NCBI GenBank assembly: GCA_900543035.1
Contig: UQPV01000001.1
Location: 1 to 64,000 of the forward strand
Length of the DNA: 64,000 nt
Reading direction: 5' to 3'
Source: an uncultured Solobacterium sp.
Lineage (GTDB): Bacteria > Bacillota_I > Bacilli_A > Erysipelotrichales > Erysipelotrichaceae
In this document: positions 41,026 through 50,981 of the stretch, piece by piece
Numbering within the stretch: position 1 is the stretch's first letter
Layout of the letters: the number at the start of each line of letters is the position of its first letter
Translations under genes and position numbers: made by a program
Notes under the pieces: generated by a model
What the model was told of the DNA's origin: nothing
Database searches by the model: none
What the model saw: only the letters and a program-made list of their open reading frames with translations

Positions 41026-42543
41026 ATGAGAGGAATCTATAACTCAGTGACAGACATCCGCAGAAAAGTCTTCACTGAAATCGCCAGACTGGCATACGAA
41101 GGGGGAGACTATGCCAAGAAGATCGAGGAACTCCCATACAAGATCCTGCCCGGACACAAGGCGAGCTACCGCAACAGCATCTTTCTGGAGCGCGCCATCA
41201 TCGGCGAGCGCCTGCGCCTGGGCATCGGCCTTCCGCTTCGCAGCATGGAGGAACAGTCCACGCTGTCCGATGGGATCGAAGAAAGCGCGATCGCCGAGAA
41301 ATATTATGATGATCCGCTGATCAACATCATCAAGTTCGCATGCAACGCCTGCCCGGAAAAGAAGATCGTCGTGACAGACACCTGCCAGGGATGCCTTTCC
41401 CATCAGTGTACGGAAGTCTGCCCGAAGGACGCCATCCACATCGTGAACGGCAAAAGCCAGATCGATCAGGACAAGTGCATCAAGTGCGGACGCTGCATGG
41501 AGGCGTGCCCGTATCACGCCATCAACAAGCTGGAGCGCCCTTGCGCAGCAAGCTGCGGCATGGATGCGATCCATTCCGACGAGGACGGCTGCGCGGAGAT
41601 CGACTATGACAAGTGCGTATCCTGCGGCATGTGCCTGGTCAACTGTCCTTTCGGCGCCATCGTCGACAAAGGCCAGATCTTCCAGACGATCCACGCGATC
41701 AAGGACGGCCATGAGGTCATCGCGGCCATCGCGCCGGCATTCGTCGGACAGTTCGGCCCGAGCGTAACGCCGGACAAGGTCAAGAGCGCATTGAAAGAGC
41801 TCGGCTTCGCCGACGTGGTCGAAGTGGCCATCGGCGCTGACCTGTGCACCATCGAAGAAGCAGAAGACTTCCTGAACAAGGTTCCGGAAAAGCAGCCGTT
41901 CATGGCAACGTCCTGCTGCCCGGCATGGTCCGTGATGGCAAAGAAGCTGTTCCCGGATTTCAAGCCGTACATCTCCATGGCGCTGACGCCGATGGTATTG
42001 ACCGGAAGGCTGATCAAAAAGGAAAAGCCTAACGCCAAGGTCGTATTCATCGGACCGTGCGCAGCCAAGAAGCTGGAAGCCAGCCGCCGAAGCATTCGTT
42101 CCGACGTCGATTTCGTCCTGACCTTCGAAGAAGTGATGGGCATGTTCGTGGCCAAAGGGGTAAACCTCGAACAGATCAGCGTCAGTGAGCCGCTGACGGA
42201 AGGAACAGGATCCGGACGCGGATTCGCAGTCAGCGGAGGAGTCGCAGAAGCCGTCAAGAATCAGATCCTCAAGGATCATCCGGACATGGAAGTCAAGGTC
42301 CAGGCTGCCGAAGGGCTCAAGAACTGCAAGACGATGCTGATGATGGCCAAGGCAGGACGGCTCAACGGTTATCTGCTCGAAGGCATGGCATGCCCGGGAG
42401 GATGCGTTGCCGGAGCGGGAACGCTGCAGCCGGTCATGAAGTCAAGCACGCTCGTCAAGAAGTATGTCAAGGAAGCTGACAAGCAGATCTCCAGCGAATC
42501 TGACTACAGCGACAACCTCAACCTGCTGACCGAGCACGGATAA
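41026..42543 (+). CDS. [FeFe]-hydrogenase, monomeric, group B-like
   Basis: 505 residues from the ATG after GAGGTG. It interconverts protons and H2, taking electrons from ferredoxin. Two ferredoxin-type four-Cys motifs (CIKCGRCMEACP and CVSCGMCLVNCP) plus earlier cysteines hold iron-sulfur clusters. The H-cluster domain has L1 TSCCPAW (about 300), L2 IGPCAAKKLE and L3 EGMACPGGCVAGAG. L2 has GPC where classical HydA has MPC, as in group B enzymes. No maturase genes (hydE/F/G) are in the window. It has a TATAAT box just upstream and its own terminator. Confidence 0.88.
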   Translation: MRGIYNSVTDIRRKVFTEIARLAYEGGDYAKKIEELPYKILPGHKASYRNSIFLERAIIGERLRLGIGLPLRSMEEQSTLSDGIEESAIAEKYYDDPLINIIKFACNACPEKKIVVTDTCQGCLSHQCTEVCPKDAIHIVNGKSQIDQDKCIKCGRCMEACPYHAINKLERPCAASCGMDAIHSDEDGCAEIDYDKCVSCGMCLVNCPFGAIVDKGQIFQTIHAIKDGHEVIAAIAPAFVGQFGPSVTPDKVKSALKELGFADVVEVAIGADLCTIEEAEDFLNKVPEKQPFMATSCCPAWSVMAKKLFPDFKPYISMALTPMVLTGRLIKKEKPNAKVVFIGPCAAKKLEASRRSIRSDVDFVLTFEEVMGMFVAKGVNLEQISVSEPLTEGTGSGRGFAVSGGVAEAVKNQILKDHPDMEVKVQAAEGLKNCKTMLMMAKAGRLNGYLLEGMACPGGCVAGAGTLQPVMKSSTLVKKYVKEADKQISSESDYSDNLNLLTEHG

Positions 42544-42551
42544 AAACGATC

Positions 42552-42578
42552 AGGGACACTTCGGTGTCCTTTTTTCGT
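42552..42578 (+). terminator. hydrogenase terminator
   Basis: GGGACA/TGTCC arms around CTTCGG (extra-stable tetraloop) followed by six T. Confidence 0.85.
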
Positions 42579-42646
42579 CCAGGCAAAACAGCGGTGTGTT
42601 TTGCCGCAAAGTCTGCTATACTAATGGACAGGAAGGTGAGATCATC

Positions 42647-44578
<1,932 letters not shown>

Positions 44579-44582
44579 GGCG

Positions 44583-45755
44583 ATGATCCATTTTCAATAT
44601 CATGCCCCGACCCAGGTGATCTTCGGGCAAGACAGTTATCTGCAGGCTCCGCGCCTGATCCAGGAAGCAGGCGCCTCCCGCATCCTCGTCCACTACGGCC
44701 GCCGCAGCGTCATCCGCTCAGGCCTGCTCAGCCGAATGCTCAGCGCGCTGCAGGACGCCGGCATCCCTTATGAGACATTGGGCGGCGTACGTCCGAACCC
44801 CCGTCTGTCCCTGGTCCATGAGGGCATCAGCCTGGTCAAGGAAAAACAGATCGATTTCATCCTGGCCATCGGCGGCGGAAGCGTCATCGACTCGGCCAAG
44901 GCCATTGCCTACGGCGCATGCAACGAGGGCGAGATCTGGGATTATTACATGAAGCGCAAACAGGTCAAGGGCGCGCTTCCGGTCGGCTGCATCGCCACAG
45001 CTGCCGCAGCCGGCAGCGAGATGAGCAATTCCAGCGTCATCACCAATGAAGAGGGATGGCTCAAGCGCGGGCTTTCCTCATCATATGGCTATTGCCGATT
45101 CGCCCTGCTGGATCCCGCGCTGACGCTGAGCATGCCGATGGAACAGACGATGAGCGGCTGCACCGATATCCTCATGCATGCGCTGGAACGCTTCTTTACC
45201 CGGGAAGCGCAAGGCGAGCTCATCGATGAGATGACCTATGCGCTGATGCGCACGGTCATCCGCCACACACGCCGCCTTCATCATGATCTCTCTGACTTAG
45301 ATTCACGCGCACAGATCATGTGGGCAAGCGAGGCCGCACATAACGGCATGTGCGGCGACCGCACGCTGGGCGACTGGGCGTCGCATCAGCTTGAACATGA
45401 GCTCAGCGGCATGTTCGATGTCGCCCATGGCGCCGGACTGGCCGCGCTGTGGCCAAGCTGGGCACGCTATGTCTGCTCATCCGGCACCGCCCGCTTTGCC
45501 GCCCTCGCCAGAAACCTCTTCGACATCCGCATGCCGGATGATGAAGCATGCGCTTACGCCGGCATCGACGCTATGGAAGCGCTGTTTCGAGAGATCGGGA
45601 TGCCCGTGCGCATCCATGAACTGGGCATCACGCTGAGCGATGAGCAGATCGATCTTCTCGCACGCAAATGCAGCTACGATCACAGCCGGACCATCGGCAA
45701 GATCAAAGCGCTGGATGAAGAAGACATGAAGAACATTTACCGTCAGGCACGCTGA
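44583..45755 (+). CDS. iron-containing alcohol dehydrogenase (BdhA/YqhD-like)
   Basis: 390 residues. It reduces aldehydes to alcohols with NAD(P)H. GGGSVIDSAKAIAYG (about 98-112) binds the cofactor pyrophosphate. Metal ligands are expected in GCTDILMHALE (Asp and His), HQLEHELS and DVAHGAGLA. Similar proteins act as butanol or general aldehyde dehydrogenases. Its Shine-Dalgarno lies in the end of nadE. Confidence 0.88.
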   Translation: MIHFQYHAPTQVIFGQDSYLQAPRLIQEAGASRILVHYGRRSVIRSGLLSRMLSALQDAGIPYETLGGVRPNPRLSLVHEGISLVKEKQIDFILAIGGGSVIDSAKAIAYGACNEGEIWDYYMKRKQVKGALPVGCIATAAAAGSEMSNSSVITNEEGWLKRGLSSSYGYCRFALLDPALTLSMPMEQTMSGCTDILMHALERFFTREAQGELIDEMTYALMRTVIRHTRRLHHDLSDLDSRAQIMWASEAAHNGMCGDRTLGDWASHQLEHELSGMFDVAHGAGLAALWPSWARYVCSSGTARFAALARNLFDIRMPDDEACAYAGIDAMEALFREIGMPVRIHELGITLSDEQIDLLARKCSYDHSRTIGKIKALDEEDMKNIYRQAR

Positions 45756-45784
45756 TGCCTGTGACCAGACCAGCTGAATAAGGC

Positions 45785-45832
45785 AAAAGGGTCGGGACGC
45801 CGCCATAATGAGCAGCTCCCGGCCCTTTTCTC
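45785..45832 (+). terminator. terminator of the nadE-adh operon
   Basis: AAAAGGGTCGGGA pairs with TCCCGGCCCTTTT (one wobble/mismatch) around a 19-base loop, ending in TTTTC. Confidence 0.7.
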
Positions 45833-45867
45833 CTGTCCTCTTCTCGATCCTGACGAGACAGGCAAAA

Positions 45868-45918
45868 AAGCTGCGATGCGCAGGATGACCAAAGGGTCCT
45901 CTGTGCACCGCAGCATCT
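45868..45918 (-). terminator. terminator of the EF-G-like gene
   Basis: Long imperfect stem (GCTGCGATGCGCAGGA with TCCTCTGTGCACCGCAGC) followed on the minus strand by six T. Confidence 0.7.
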
Positions 45919-45925
45919 TGTTTTC

Positions 45926-48007
45926 TTATTCCTCTGCTTCGCTCTTCGCCGCAGCGATGATCTTATCCGCAATGTTGGACGGTACCGGGTCATAGCGCTC
46001 AAAGCTCATCGTATAGCTGCCCATGCCCTGTGTCATCGCACGCAGGTCGATCGGATAGCGCATCATTTCCGCCATCGGCGCCTGAGCCGTGATGATCTGA
46101 TAGCCGTCAACCAGATCCATTCCCATGATGGATCCGCGGCGCTTATTGAAGTCACCCATGATCGTACCGGTAAATTCATCCGGCACACGCACTTCCACGT
46201 TCATGATCGGCTCGAGCATGATCGGATTGCATTTGGCCATCGCGTCTTTATAAGAGAGGCGCGCAGCCATCTTGAATGCCATCTCGCTGGAATCCACATC
46301 GTGGTACTTGCCATCCAGCAGCGTAGCCTTCAGCTTCACCATCTTATATCCGGCCAGATAACCATGCTCACAGCATTCGCGCAGGCCTGCCTCCACCGCC
46401 GGGAAATACTGGCGCGGCACGGCACCGCCGAATACCTTTTCTTCAAAGATCATGTCCTCAGTGCTTTCATCCGGCTCGAACTCCACGAAGACATGGCCGA
46501 ACTGTCCATGACCGCCGGACTGTTTCTTATGACGGCCTTCACCGATGGCCTTTTTACGGATGGTCTCACGATAAGGCACTTTCGGATCTTCCAGGTAGAC
46601 CTCGACCTTATATTTCGATTTCAGCTTGGCCAGGATGACATCGATATGCTGATCGCCGACGCCATACATCACGGTCTGATGGGTCTCTTTGTTGTTGACG
46701 ATATGCAGCGTCTGATCTTCCTCCGCCATCCGCTGCAATGCGCTGCTCAGCTTATCCTCATCGTTTTTCGATTTCGGGAATACGGCCTGCGCATACATCG
46801 GCTCATCAAAGCTGATCGGCTCAGCCTTTACCGGGCGCGCCTTGTCACACAGCGTATCGTTGGTCTGCGTATACTGCAGCTTGACCACTGCGCCGATATC
46901 TCCGGTAAACAGCTTTCCGGCTGCCGTCTGATGCTTGCCCTTGATGATGAATACGGACGAGATCTTCTCCAGCTTCTCCTTGTTGGCGTTGTATACGGTC
47001 GAATCACTGCCCAGCACGCCAGAGAGCACCTTCACATAAGAGATGCGTCCCACAAATGGATCGACGATCGTCTTGAACACCTGCGCGCTGAGATTTTCCT
47101 TCTCATTGGTCTCCAGCAGGAGCTCTTCGCCGTTTTCATCATATGCGGCATAATTTCCGCTTTCGCCATATGCCGGGAAATATTTGATGATCAGGTCCAT
47201 CAATCGCTCGATGCCGATGCTCTGCAGAGCGCTTCCGGAGAATACCGGACGGATCTCACCGTTGCGCACGCCCAGACGCACGCCGCGGGTCAGCTCGGCC
47301 TCGGTAAAGCTCTCTCCGCTGAAGAATTTCTCCATCAGCTCATCATCGCCCATGGCGACCGCTTCTGCGATCTGATCCTTATAGCCATTGACTGCGTCGA
47401 CCATATCATCAGGAACCGGCTGCGCCTTGTCAGGATCAGCCAGAGGTCCTTTATAATACCATGCTTTATCTCTGAGCACATTGACGCTTCCGATGATCTC
47501 GCCATTTTCCACGATCGGTACTTCAAAGGGGATCACGCTTTTGCCAAACGTCTCACGCAGCTGCTCATATGCCTGTTCAAACGAAGTGTGTTCCTCATCG
47601 AGCTTATTGATGAAGAAGATCGTCGGCAGCTTGCGCGCTGAAGCGCGTTCCCATGCGATCTTGGTGCCTGACTGGATGACGTCTCTCGCGTTGACGACGA
47701 TCAGCGCATTGTCCGCGGCAGCCAATCCTGCCTCTGCTTCACCGGCAAAGTCCAGATAGCCCGGCGTATCGATAAAATTGATCTTGCATTCTTTCCATTC
47801 GATCGGAACCAGCGAGGTATATACCGAGATGCCCCGGCGGATCTCCTCACTGTCGTAGTCGATCAGCGAGCTTCCTTCGCTCGTCTTCCCGAAACGATCG
47901 CTCGCCTTGGTGAAATAGAGCATGGCTTCGAGCACGGCCGTCTTTCCGCTGCCGCTATGCCCCATGACCGCAACATTGCGGACCTCATGTGATAAATAGT
48001 CTCTCAT
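45926..48007 (-). CDS. elongation factor G-like GTPase (FusA2 type)
   Basis: 693 residues. The GTPase domain has G1 GHSGSGKT (residues 16-23), G3 DTPGYLDF and G4 NKLD. Domains II-V of the EF-G fold follow, including GHGQFGHVFVEFEP and YPIDLRAMTQGMGSYTMSFERY. G1 differs from the AHIDAGKT of the main translocase, as is typical of the EF-G-like paralogues of unclear function. This is probably not the housekeeping fusA, which normally lies with ribosomal genes. A GGGGGATGG site precedes the ATG. Confidence 0.85.
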   Translation of the reverse strand: MRDYLSHEVRNVAVMGHSGSGKTAVLEAMLYFTKASDRFGKTSEGSSLIDYDSEEIRRGISVYTSLVPIEWKECKINFIDTPGYLDFAGEAEAGLAAADNALIVVNARDVIQSGTKIAWERASARKLPTIFFINKLDEEHTSFEQAYEQLRETFGKSVIPFEVPIVENGEIIGSVNVLRDKAWYYKGPLADPDKAQPVPDDMVDAVNGYKDQIAEAVAMGDDELMEKFFSGESFTEAELTRGVRLGVRNGEIRPVFSGSALQSIGIERLMDLIIKYFPAYGESGNYAAYDENGEELLLETNEKENLSAQVFKTIVDPFVGRISYVKVLSGVLGSDSTVYNANKEKLEKISSVFIIKGKHQTAAGKLFTGDIGAVVKLQYTQTNDTLCDKARPVKAEPISFDEPMYAQAVFPKSKNDEDKLSSALQRMAEEDQTLHIVNNKETHQTVMYGVGDQHIDVILAKLKSKYKVEVYLEDPKVPYRETIRKKAIGEGRHKKQSGGHGQFGHVFVEFEPDESTEDMIFEEKVFGGAVPRQYFPAVEAGLRECCEHGYLAGYKMVKLKATLLDGKYHDVDSSEMAFKMAARLSYKDAMAKCNPIMLEPIMNVEVRVPDEFTGTIMGDFNKRRGSIMGMDLVDGYQIITAQAPMAEMMRYPIDLRAMTQGMGSYTMSFERYDPVPSNIADKIIAAAKSEAEE

Positions 48008-48021
48008 GTCATTCCATCCCC

Positions 48022-48693
48022 CTATTTCAGTATCGGCTTCAGCTGTGCGAGACAGTGCTCACGCACATAGTGCACGGCCTTATTGCCTTCTTTATCCGTC
48101 ATGTCTTTGTCTGCGCCATTGGCCAGCAGCTCTTCGACCAGGCTGGCATATCCGCCATACGCTGCCCGCATCAGCGCCGTGCAGCCGTTGTTGTCGAACA
48201 GGTTCACATCCGCTCCGCGCTCCAGCAGGATCCGGATGACGCCCTTTTTGAATGCGACGCACGCCTCCATCAGCGCGGTGCGTCCTGCTTCATCCTGCGC
48301 ATTGATGTCTGCGCCAGCATCGAGCAGCACTTCCACGCAGCGCTCCTGTCCCAGGAATGACGCACGCATCAGCGCCGTACGGCCGCGGTCGTCTTTCGCG
48401 TTGACGTCTGCGCCAGCCTCGATCAGCTTCTTCAGGATGGTCTTGTTCCCCTTCTTGGCCGCGCCCATGATGGCGGTCTTTCCTTTATTGTCTACCTGAT
48501 TGACGTCGGCTCCATTGTCAAGCAGCACGCGGACGATGTCCTTATAATCCCGCTTTGCGGCGCGCATCAGCGCCGTACGGCCGTCTCCGTTTTGATAATT
48601 GATGTCGCAGCCTTTCTTGATCTCTGCACAGACCGCCGCAAAATCACCGCTTGCGCATGCATCCCAGAAAACCTGACTGTAACCCTGATCCAT
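48022..48693 (-). CDS. ankyrin-repeat protein
   Basis: 223 residues from the ATG at 48691-48693 with AAGGAGGAG upstream. Six ankyrin repeats of about 33 residues, each with the (D/N)xxGxTALMxA and LLxxGADVN pattern. There is no signal peptide, so it is a cytosolic protein-binding scaffold; the partner is unknown. It precedes the EF-G-like gene by 14 bases and is very likely co-transcribed with it. Confidence 0.88.
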   Translation of the reverse strand: MDQGYSQVFWDACASGDFAAVCAEIKKGCDINYQNGDGRTALMRAAKRDYKDIVRVLLDNGADVNQVDNKGKTAIMGAAKKGNKTILKKLIEAGADVNAKDDRGRTALMRASFLGQERCVEVLLDAGADINAQDEAGRTALMEACVAFKKGVIRILLERGADVNLFDNNGCTALMRAAYGGYASLVEELLANGADKDMTDKEGNKAVHYVREHCLAQLKPILK

Positions 48694-48726
48694 GATAATC
48701 TCCTCCTTCGCATCCATCATTTCAAG

Positions 48727-48764
48727 GTAAAAAAAGCGGACGTAAGCAAACGCCTACATCCGGT
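48727..48764 (-). terminator. terminator of the short CcpA-site transcript
   Basis: An 11-bp stem with G-U pairs allowed (CGGATGTAGGC with GCTTACGTCCG, loop GTTT), then seven T on the minus strand. It starts inside the stop codon of the 28-residue frame. Confidence 0.8.
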
Positions 48765-48840
48765 ATAAGCATGATGAAACTCCGGTGTCTTCCACCGGTC
48801 CCTGAGCGTGCAGCTGAATGCATTTTCTGTTCTGATTCAT
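48754..48840 (-). CDS. 28-residue peptide on a short CcpA-site transcript (or dual-function small RNA)
   Basis: ATG at 48838-48840, TAG at 48754-48756. The peptide is MNQNRKCIQLHAQGP followed by 13 more residues, with two Cys and no membrane segment. GGGAG lies about 11 bases upstream, a little far. A promoter overlapping a cre site sits 40 bases upstream, and a strong terminator follows the stop at once, giving a predicted transcript of about 140 nt. Inside the frame CCGGTG-GAAGA-CACCGG forms a perfect hairpin, so the RNA itself may be the product. No family was recognised. Confidence 0.5.
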   Translation of the reverse strand: MNQNRKCIQLHAQGPVEDTGVSSCLYRM

Positions 48841-48877
48841 CTTGACCACACTCCCTTCATCACTGTTGTCTGAATAC

Positions 48878-48914
48878 ATTTTATCCCAGCCACGTCATTT
48901 TGCAAGCGTTTTCA
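48878..48914 (-). promoter_or_regulatory. promoter with overlapping cre (CcpA) site
   Basis: On the minus strand TGAAAACGCTTGCA (48901-48914) matches 13 of 14 positions of the cre consensus. It overlaps a TTGCAA -35 box (48900-48905); TAAAAT (48878-48883) follows after 16 bp. CcpA binding here should repress transcription when sugar is plentiful. Confidence 0.6.
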
Positions 48915-49042
48915 CAAAATCCTCATAATCTCGTCAGTTTTGCCGAAACACTGACTGATTTTGCCACATCCGTTCTTTTTCTTTCTCTTTTCGTGCGGTA
49001 TAATGAAAGCAGCGAATCATATACTGAAACGAGGAGGATACG

Positions 49043-49543
49043 ATGAAGACCATTCAGCCGGAAACACTGCAGCACAATCTCTTTGATCTGATTGGCAAAC
49101 GATGGATGCTGATCACAGCAGAGAAAGACGGGATCGCAAACACGATGACCGCTTCCTGGGGAAGCATGGGCATCCTGTGGAATCTCCCCTGCGCCTTTAT
49201 CTATGTCAGGCCGCAGCGCCATACCAGGACATTCATCGACAGCGCAGAGCATGTCTCGTTGAGCTTCTTTGACGAGTCATGGCGCAAACAGCTTTCTTAT
49301 CTGGGCACGGTGTCTGGCAGAGATGAGCCCAAGATCGAAAAAGCGGGACTGCACATCATCAGCGATGAATCCGCTCCACGCTTTGCAGAGGCATCGATGA
49401 CCATGATCTGCCGCAAGCTGTATCGTCAGGACATGGACGAAGCATGCTTCATCGACCGCTCGCTCATCGACAGCCATTATCCGCTCCATGACCTGCATAC
49501 GATGTATGTACTGCATATCGAAAAGATCATGGTCAGCGATTAA
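49043..49543 (+). CDS. flavin reductase family protein (FMN-binding split barrel)
   Basis: 166 residues after a GAGGAGG site. GIANTMTASWGSMGILWNLP (about 30-49) and IYVRPQRHTRTFI follow the flavin-reductase-like split-barrel pattern. SLSFFDESWRKQLSYLGTVSGRDEPKIE is another family stretch. It probably binds FMN and reduces flavin or a small substrate. Single gene with a TATAAT box 36 bp upstream of the ATG. Confidence 0.82.
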   Translation: MKTIQPETLQHNLFDLIGKRWMLITAEKDGIANTMTASWGSMGILWNLPCAFIYVRPQRHTRTFIDSAEHVSLSFFDESWRKQLSYLGTVSGRDEPKIEKAGLHIISDESAPRFAEASMTMICRKLYRQDMDEACFIDRSLIDSHYPLHDLHTMYVLHIEKIMVSD

Positions 49544-49644
49544 CGCTTTCAACTGTGTTTATTAAGGTGGTAAAGACCAATTTTACCCCCTTCACCTTCC
49601 TCATCCACCGTACATACAGCTTATATACGGTGATCTCCAATCTA

Positions 49645-49683
49645 TACGATAGAGGCTGGATGACGGTATCAGGCCTCTTTTTT
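49645..49683 (+). terminator. terminator downstream of the flavin reductase gene
   Basis: AGAGGC and GCCTCT arms around TGGATGACGGTATCAG, then six T. It lies 100 bases past the stop codon, at the left edge of the AT-rich island. Confidence 0.65.
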
Positions 49684-49751
49684 ATAGCTTGCATACATGA
49701 TCACATATCATGATCAACATAAACTGAATGATCTCTCCTATCGTGCTTCCA

Positions 49752-49778
49752 CGAAAAAAGCACACTGCTTGAGCGTGC
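49752..49778 (-). terminator. terminator of the 49795 gene, twin of the one at 1404-1431
   Basis: AAGCACACTGCTTGAGCGTGC differs by one base from the sequence at 1411-1431. On the minus strand the stem is followed by TTTTTT. Confidence 0.6.
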
Positions 49779-49794
49779 CCAGTAAATACACTTG

Positions 49795-50022
49795 TTAACA
49801 AATCAAACCCTCACGTTTCTTTTCAAATCCCATCAACTCATGTTTGAGTTCGTTATATTCAATTGCTATTTCTTTATATCGATCAGGTACTTTTTCAAGC
49901 TCAAACAACATCGTGTCTAAATTCAAACTTTTATACTTCACTACAAGAATAGAAGCATGCTCATCATCTATTTCTAGCATTCTATCAAGAATTTTCTTTT
50001 CTCTTCCTTTGAATTTAGTCAT
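49795..50022 (-). CDS. small charged helical protein, unknown
   Basis: 75 residues, highly charged (many Lys and Glu), predicted all-helical with heptad-like stretches (LEKVPDRYKEIAIEYNELKHELMGFEKKREG). No family was recognised. AT-rich and located in the accessory island. A reading frame remnant ends just before its ATG, and its terminator is nearly the same as that of the putative immunity gene at 1431-1796, so it may have been part of a toxin-immunity-type module. Confidence 0.45.
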   Translation of the reverse strand: MTKFKGREKKILDRMLEIDDEHASILVVKYKSLNLDTMLFELEKVPDRYKEIAIEYNELKHELMGFEKKREGLIC

Positions 50023-50208
50023 GATTGTTATTGATGTTCCTTTCCACTAATGCGTTCTTCGTCGAGTTGTTCAAACTCCTCGTCGGATAATTTGAGCTAG
50101 CTGCTTTTCTATGATTTTTATTGATTTTATTATTCTTATTTCTTATAACTTCTTCTCATATTCGCGCCGGTTAAATTTTTAGATCCAAAATAGAGCCAGT
50201 CAGAACCA
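50023..50208 (-). other. decayed coding sequence, no intact gene
   Basis: AT-rich. Protein-like pieces can be read on the minus strand: SGSDWLYFGSKNLTGAN just past the toxin stop, and LSDEEFEQLDEERIS just before the 49795 gene. They share one frame but are separated by several stop codons. They look like leftovers of one or two genes; no family was recognised. Confidence 0.35.
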
Positions 50209-50679
50209 CTATCTGCGCTCCTTCAGCTTCTTCAATATCGTCATAACATCTGGCTGCGTTGGCGTAAATTTAATGCCACGTTTTAACATCCCCATAACTT
50301 TTCTCGCTTTTCGCTCAATCTCTCTAGCAGTATGCTCACTTGTCAACATCAGATGATTTCCGGCAATCGTATATTCCCGTTCAATGTATTCTTCTGTTAT
50401 CGGGAACATATCCTGTATCAAAAATGCGCTTTCCCGGCTATCGTCCAGTTTAACGATATGGAGAATATCACAAGGCTTTCCTGCTTTTTCCTTCTTCTCC
50501 ATAATTCGTCTGTATTTGTCAATACGGCTGGACAGTGGTATCATCCAGTATATTCCTATACTTGTATCCTCAAAGCAGTATTAATGTGGTCTGTTTCCCG
50601 CCTTATTTCCTTTAAGATACGGGTCTGGCATATCTTCAAAAAATACATCTTTGATAATATAAAATCCTGTTTTCTTCAT
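50209..50679 (-). pseudogene. type III toxin-antitoxin endoribonuclease toxin (ToxN/CptN-like) with in-frame stop
   Basis: 157 codons from the ATG at 50677-50679 (GAGGATAAGTAA site upstream) to the TAG at 50209. The frame is open except for TAA at codon 33 (50581-50583). The head reads MKKTGFYIIKDVFFEDMPDP and ends NRPH before the stop. The body continues YCFED, IYWMIPLSSRIDKYRRIMEK and then SEHTAREIERKARKVMGMLKRGI. This pattern is, to my recognition, that of ToxN/CptN-type toxins, and the length of about 156 residues fits. The expected residue at codon 33 is Tyr, so one base change (TAT or TAC to TAA) would explain the stop. It lies directly behind the repeat RNA and terminator that define type III loci. 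Internal reinitiation at the Met after Trp would give a 111-residue fragment, probably inactive. Confidence 0.75.
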
Positions 50680-50697
50680 TTACTTATCCTCATTATG

Positions 50698-50729
50698 GAA
50701 AAAGTCCCTCACCTTGCGGCGAAGGACTA
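50698..50729 (-). terminator. attenuating terminator between antitoxin RNA and toxin gene
   Basis: An 11-bp stem (AGTCCTTCGCC with GGTGAGGGACT, G-U pairs allowed) closed by a GCAA tetraloop, followed on the minus strand by five T. In type III loci this hairpin sets the ratio of antitoxin RNA to toxin mRNA. Confidence 0.8.
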
Positions 50730-50832
50730 TACTTTCGACCCAACCACTTATATACCGCATATTGGTCAGCGGTAAACTTTCAACCCGACCATTTATATAC
50801 CACATATCGGTCAGTGGTAAACTTTCTTTGCA
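50730..50832 (-). ncRNA. type III antitoxin RNA with two 45-nt repeats
   Basis: Transcribed from the promoter at 50838-50866 and containing two tandem 45-nt units (plus the first six bases of a third) before the terminator. In type III systems the toxin cuts this RNA into repeat-length pieces that fold into pseudoknots and inhibit it. Differences between the two units are all transitions. Confidence 0.75.
50731..50820. repeat. two tandem 45-bp repeats
   Basis: Units 50731-50775 and 50776-50820 share 39 of 45 positions; ACTTTC begins a third, partial unit. Each contains an ACCRCATATYGGT core. Confidence 0.9.
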
Positions 50833-50837
50833 CATAC

Positions 50838-50866
50838 ATCCTAGCAAGAGCAAAGAGGAAAGTCAA
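50838..50866 (-). promoter_or_regulatory. promoter of the type III antitoxin RNA
   Basis: On the minus strand TTGACT (50861-50866), exactly 17 bp, TAGGAT (50838-50843). Transcription would start a few bases before the first repeat. Confidence 0.75.
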
Positions 50867-50981
50867 TAGCGCTTTCTATTAAAATTCTATGCACTTTAAG
50901 AAGTATTTATGCTGTTTTATAGTTTTAATGTCCCAATATATGTAGCATTGTAATTATCTGCCTTTTTTCTGATACAATCAG

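Noticed and set aside
46301..47641. 446-codon plus-strand frame opposite the EF-G-like gene
   Set aside because: Shadow frame of a conserved GTPase gene.
45926..48007. EF-G-like gene considered as a tetracycline ribosomal-protection gene
   Set aside because: The G1 loop GHSGSGKT and overall pattern fit the EF-G-like paralogue group; no resistance or transfer context is present.
50030..50208. Protein-like fragments considered as an intact small gene
   Set aside because: The two pieces in the same frame are separated by several stop codons; no single frame spans them.
50731..50820. Tandem repeats considered as plasmid iterons or as a small CRISPR
   Set aside because: There are only two contiguous units with no spacers and no replication gene; promoter, terminator and toxin order fit a type III antitoxin RNA better.
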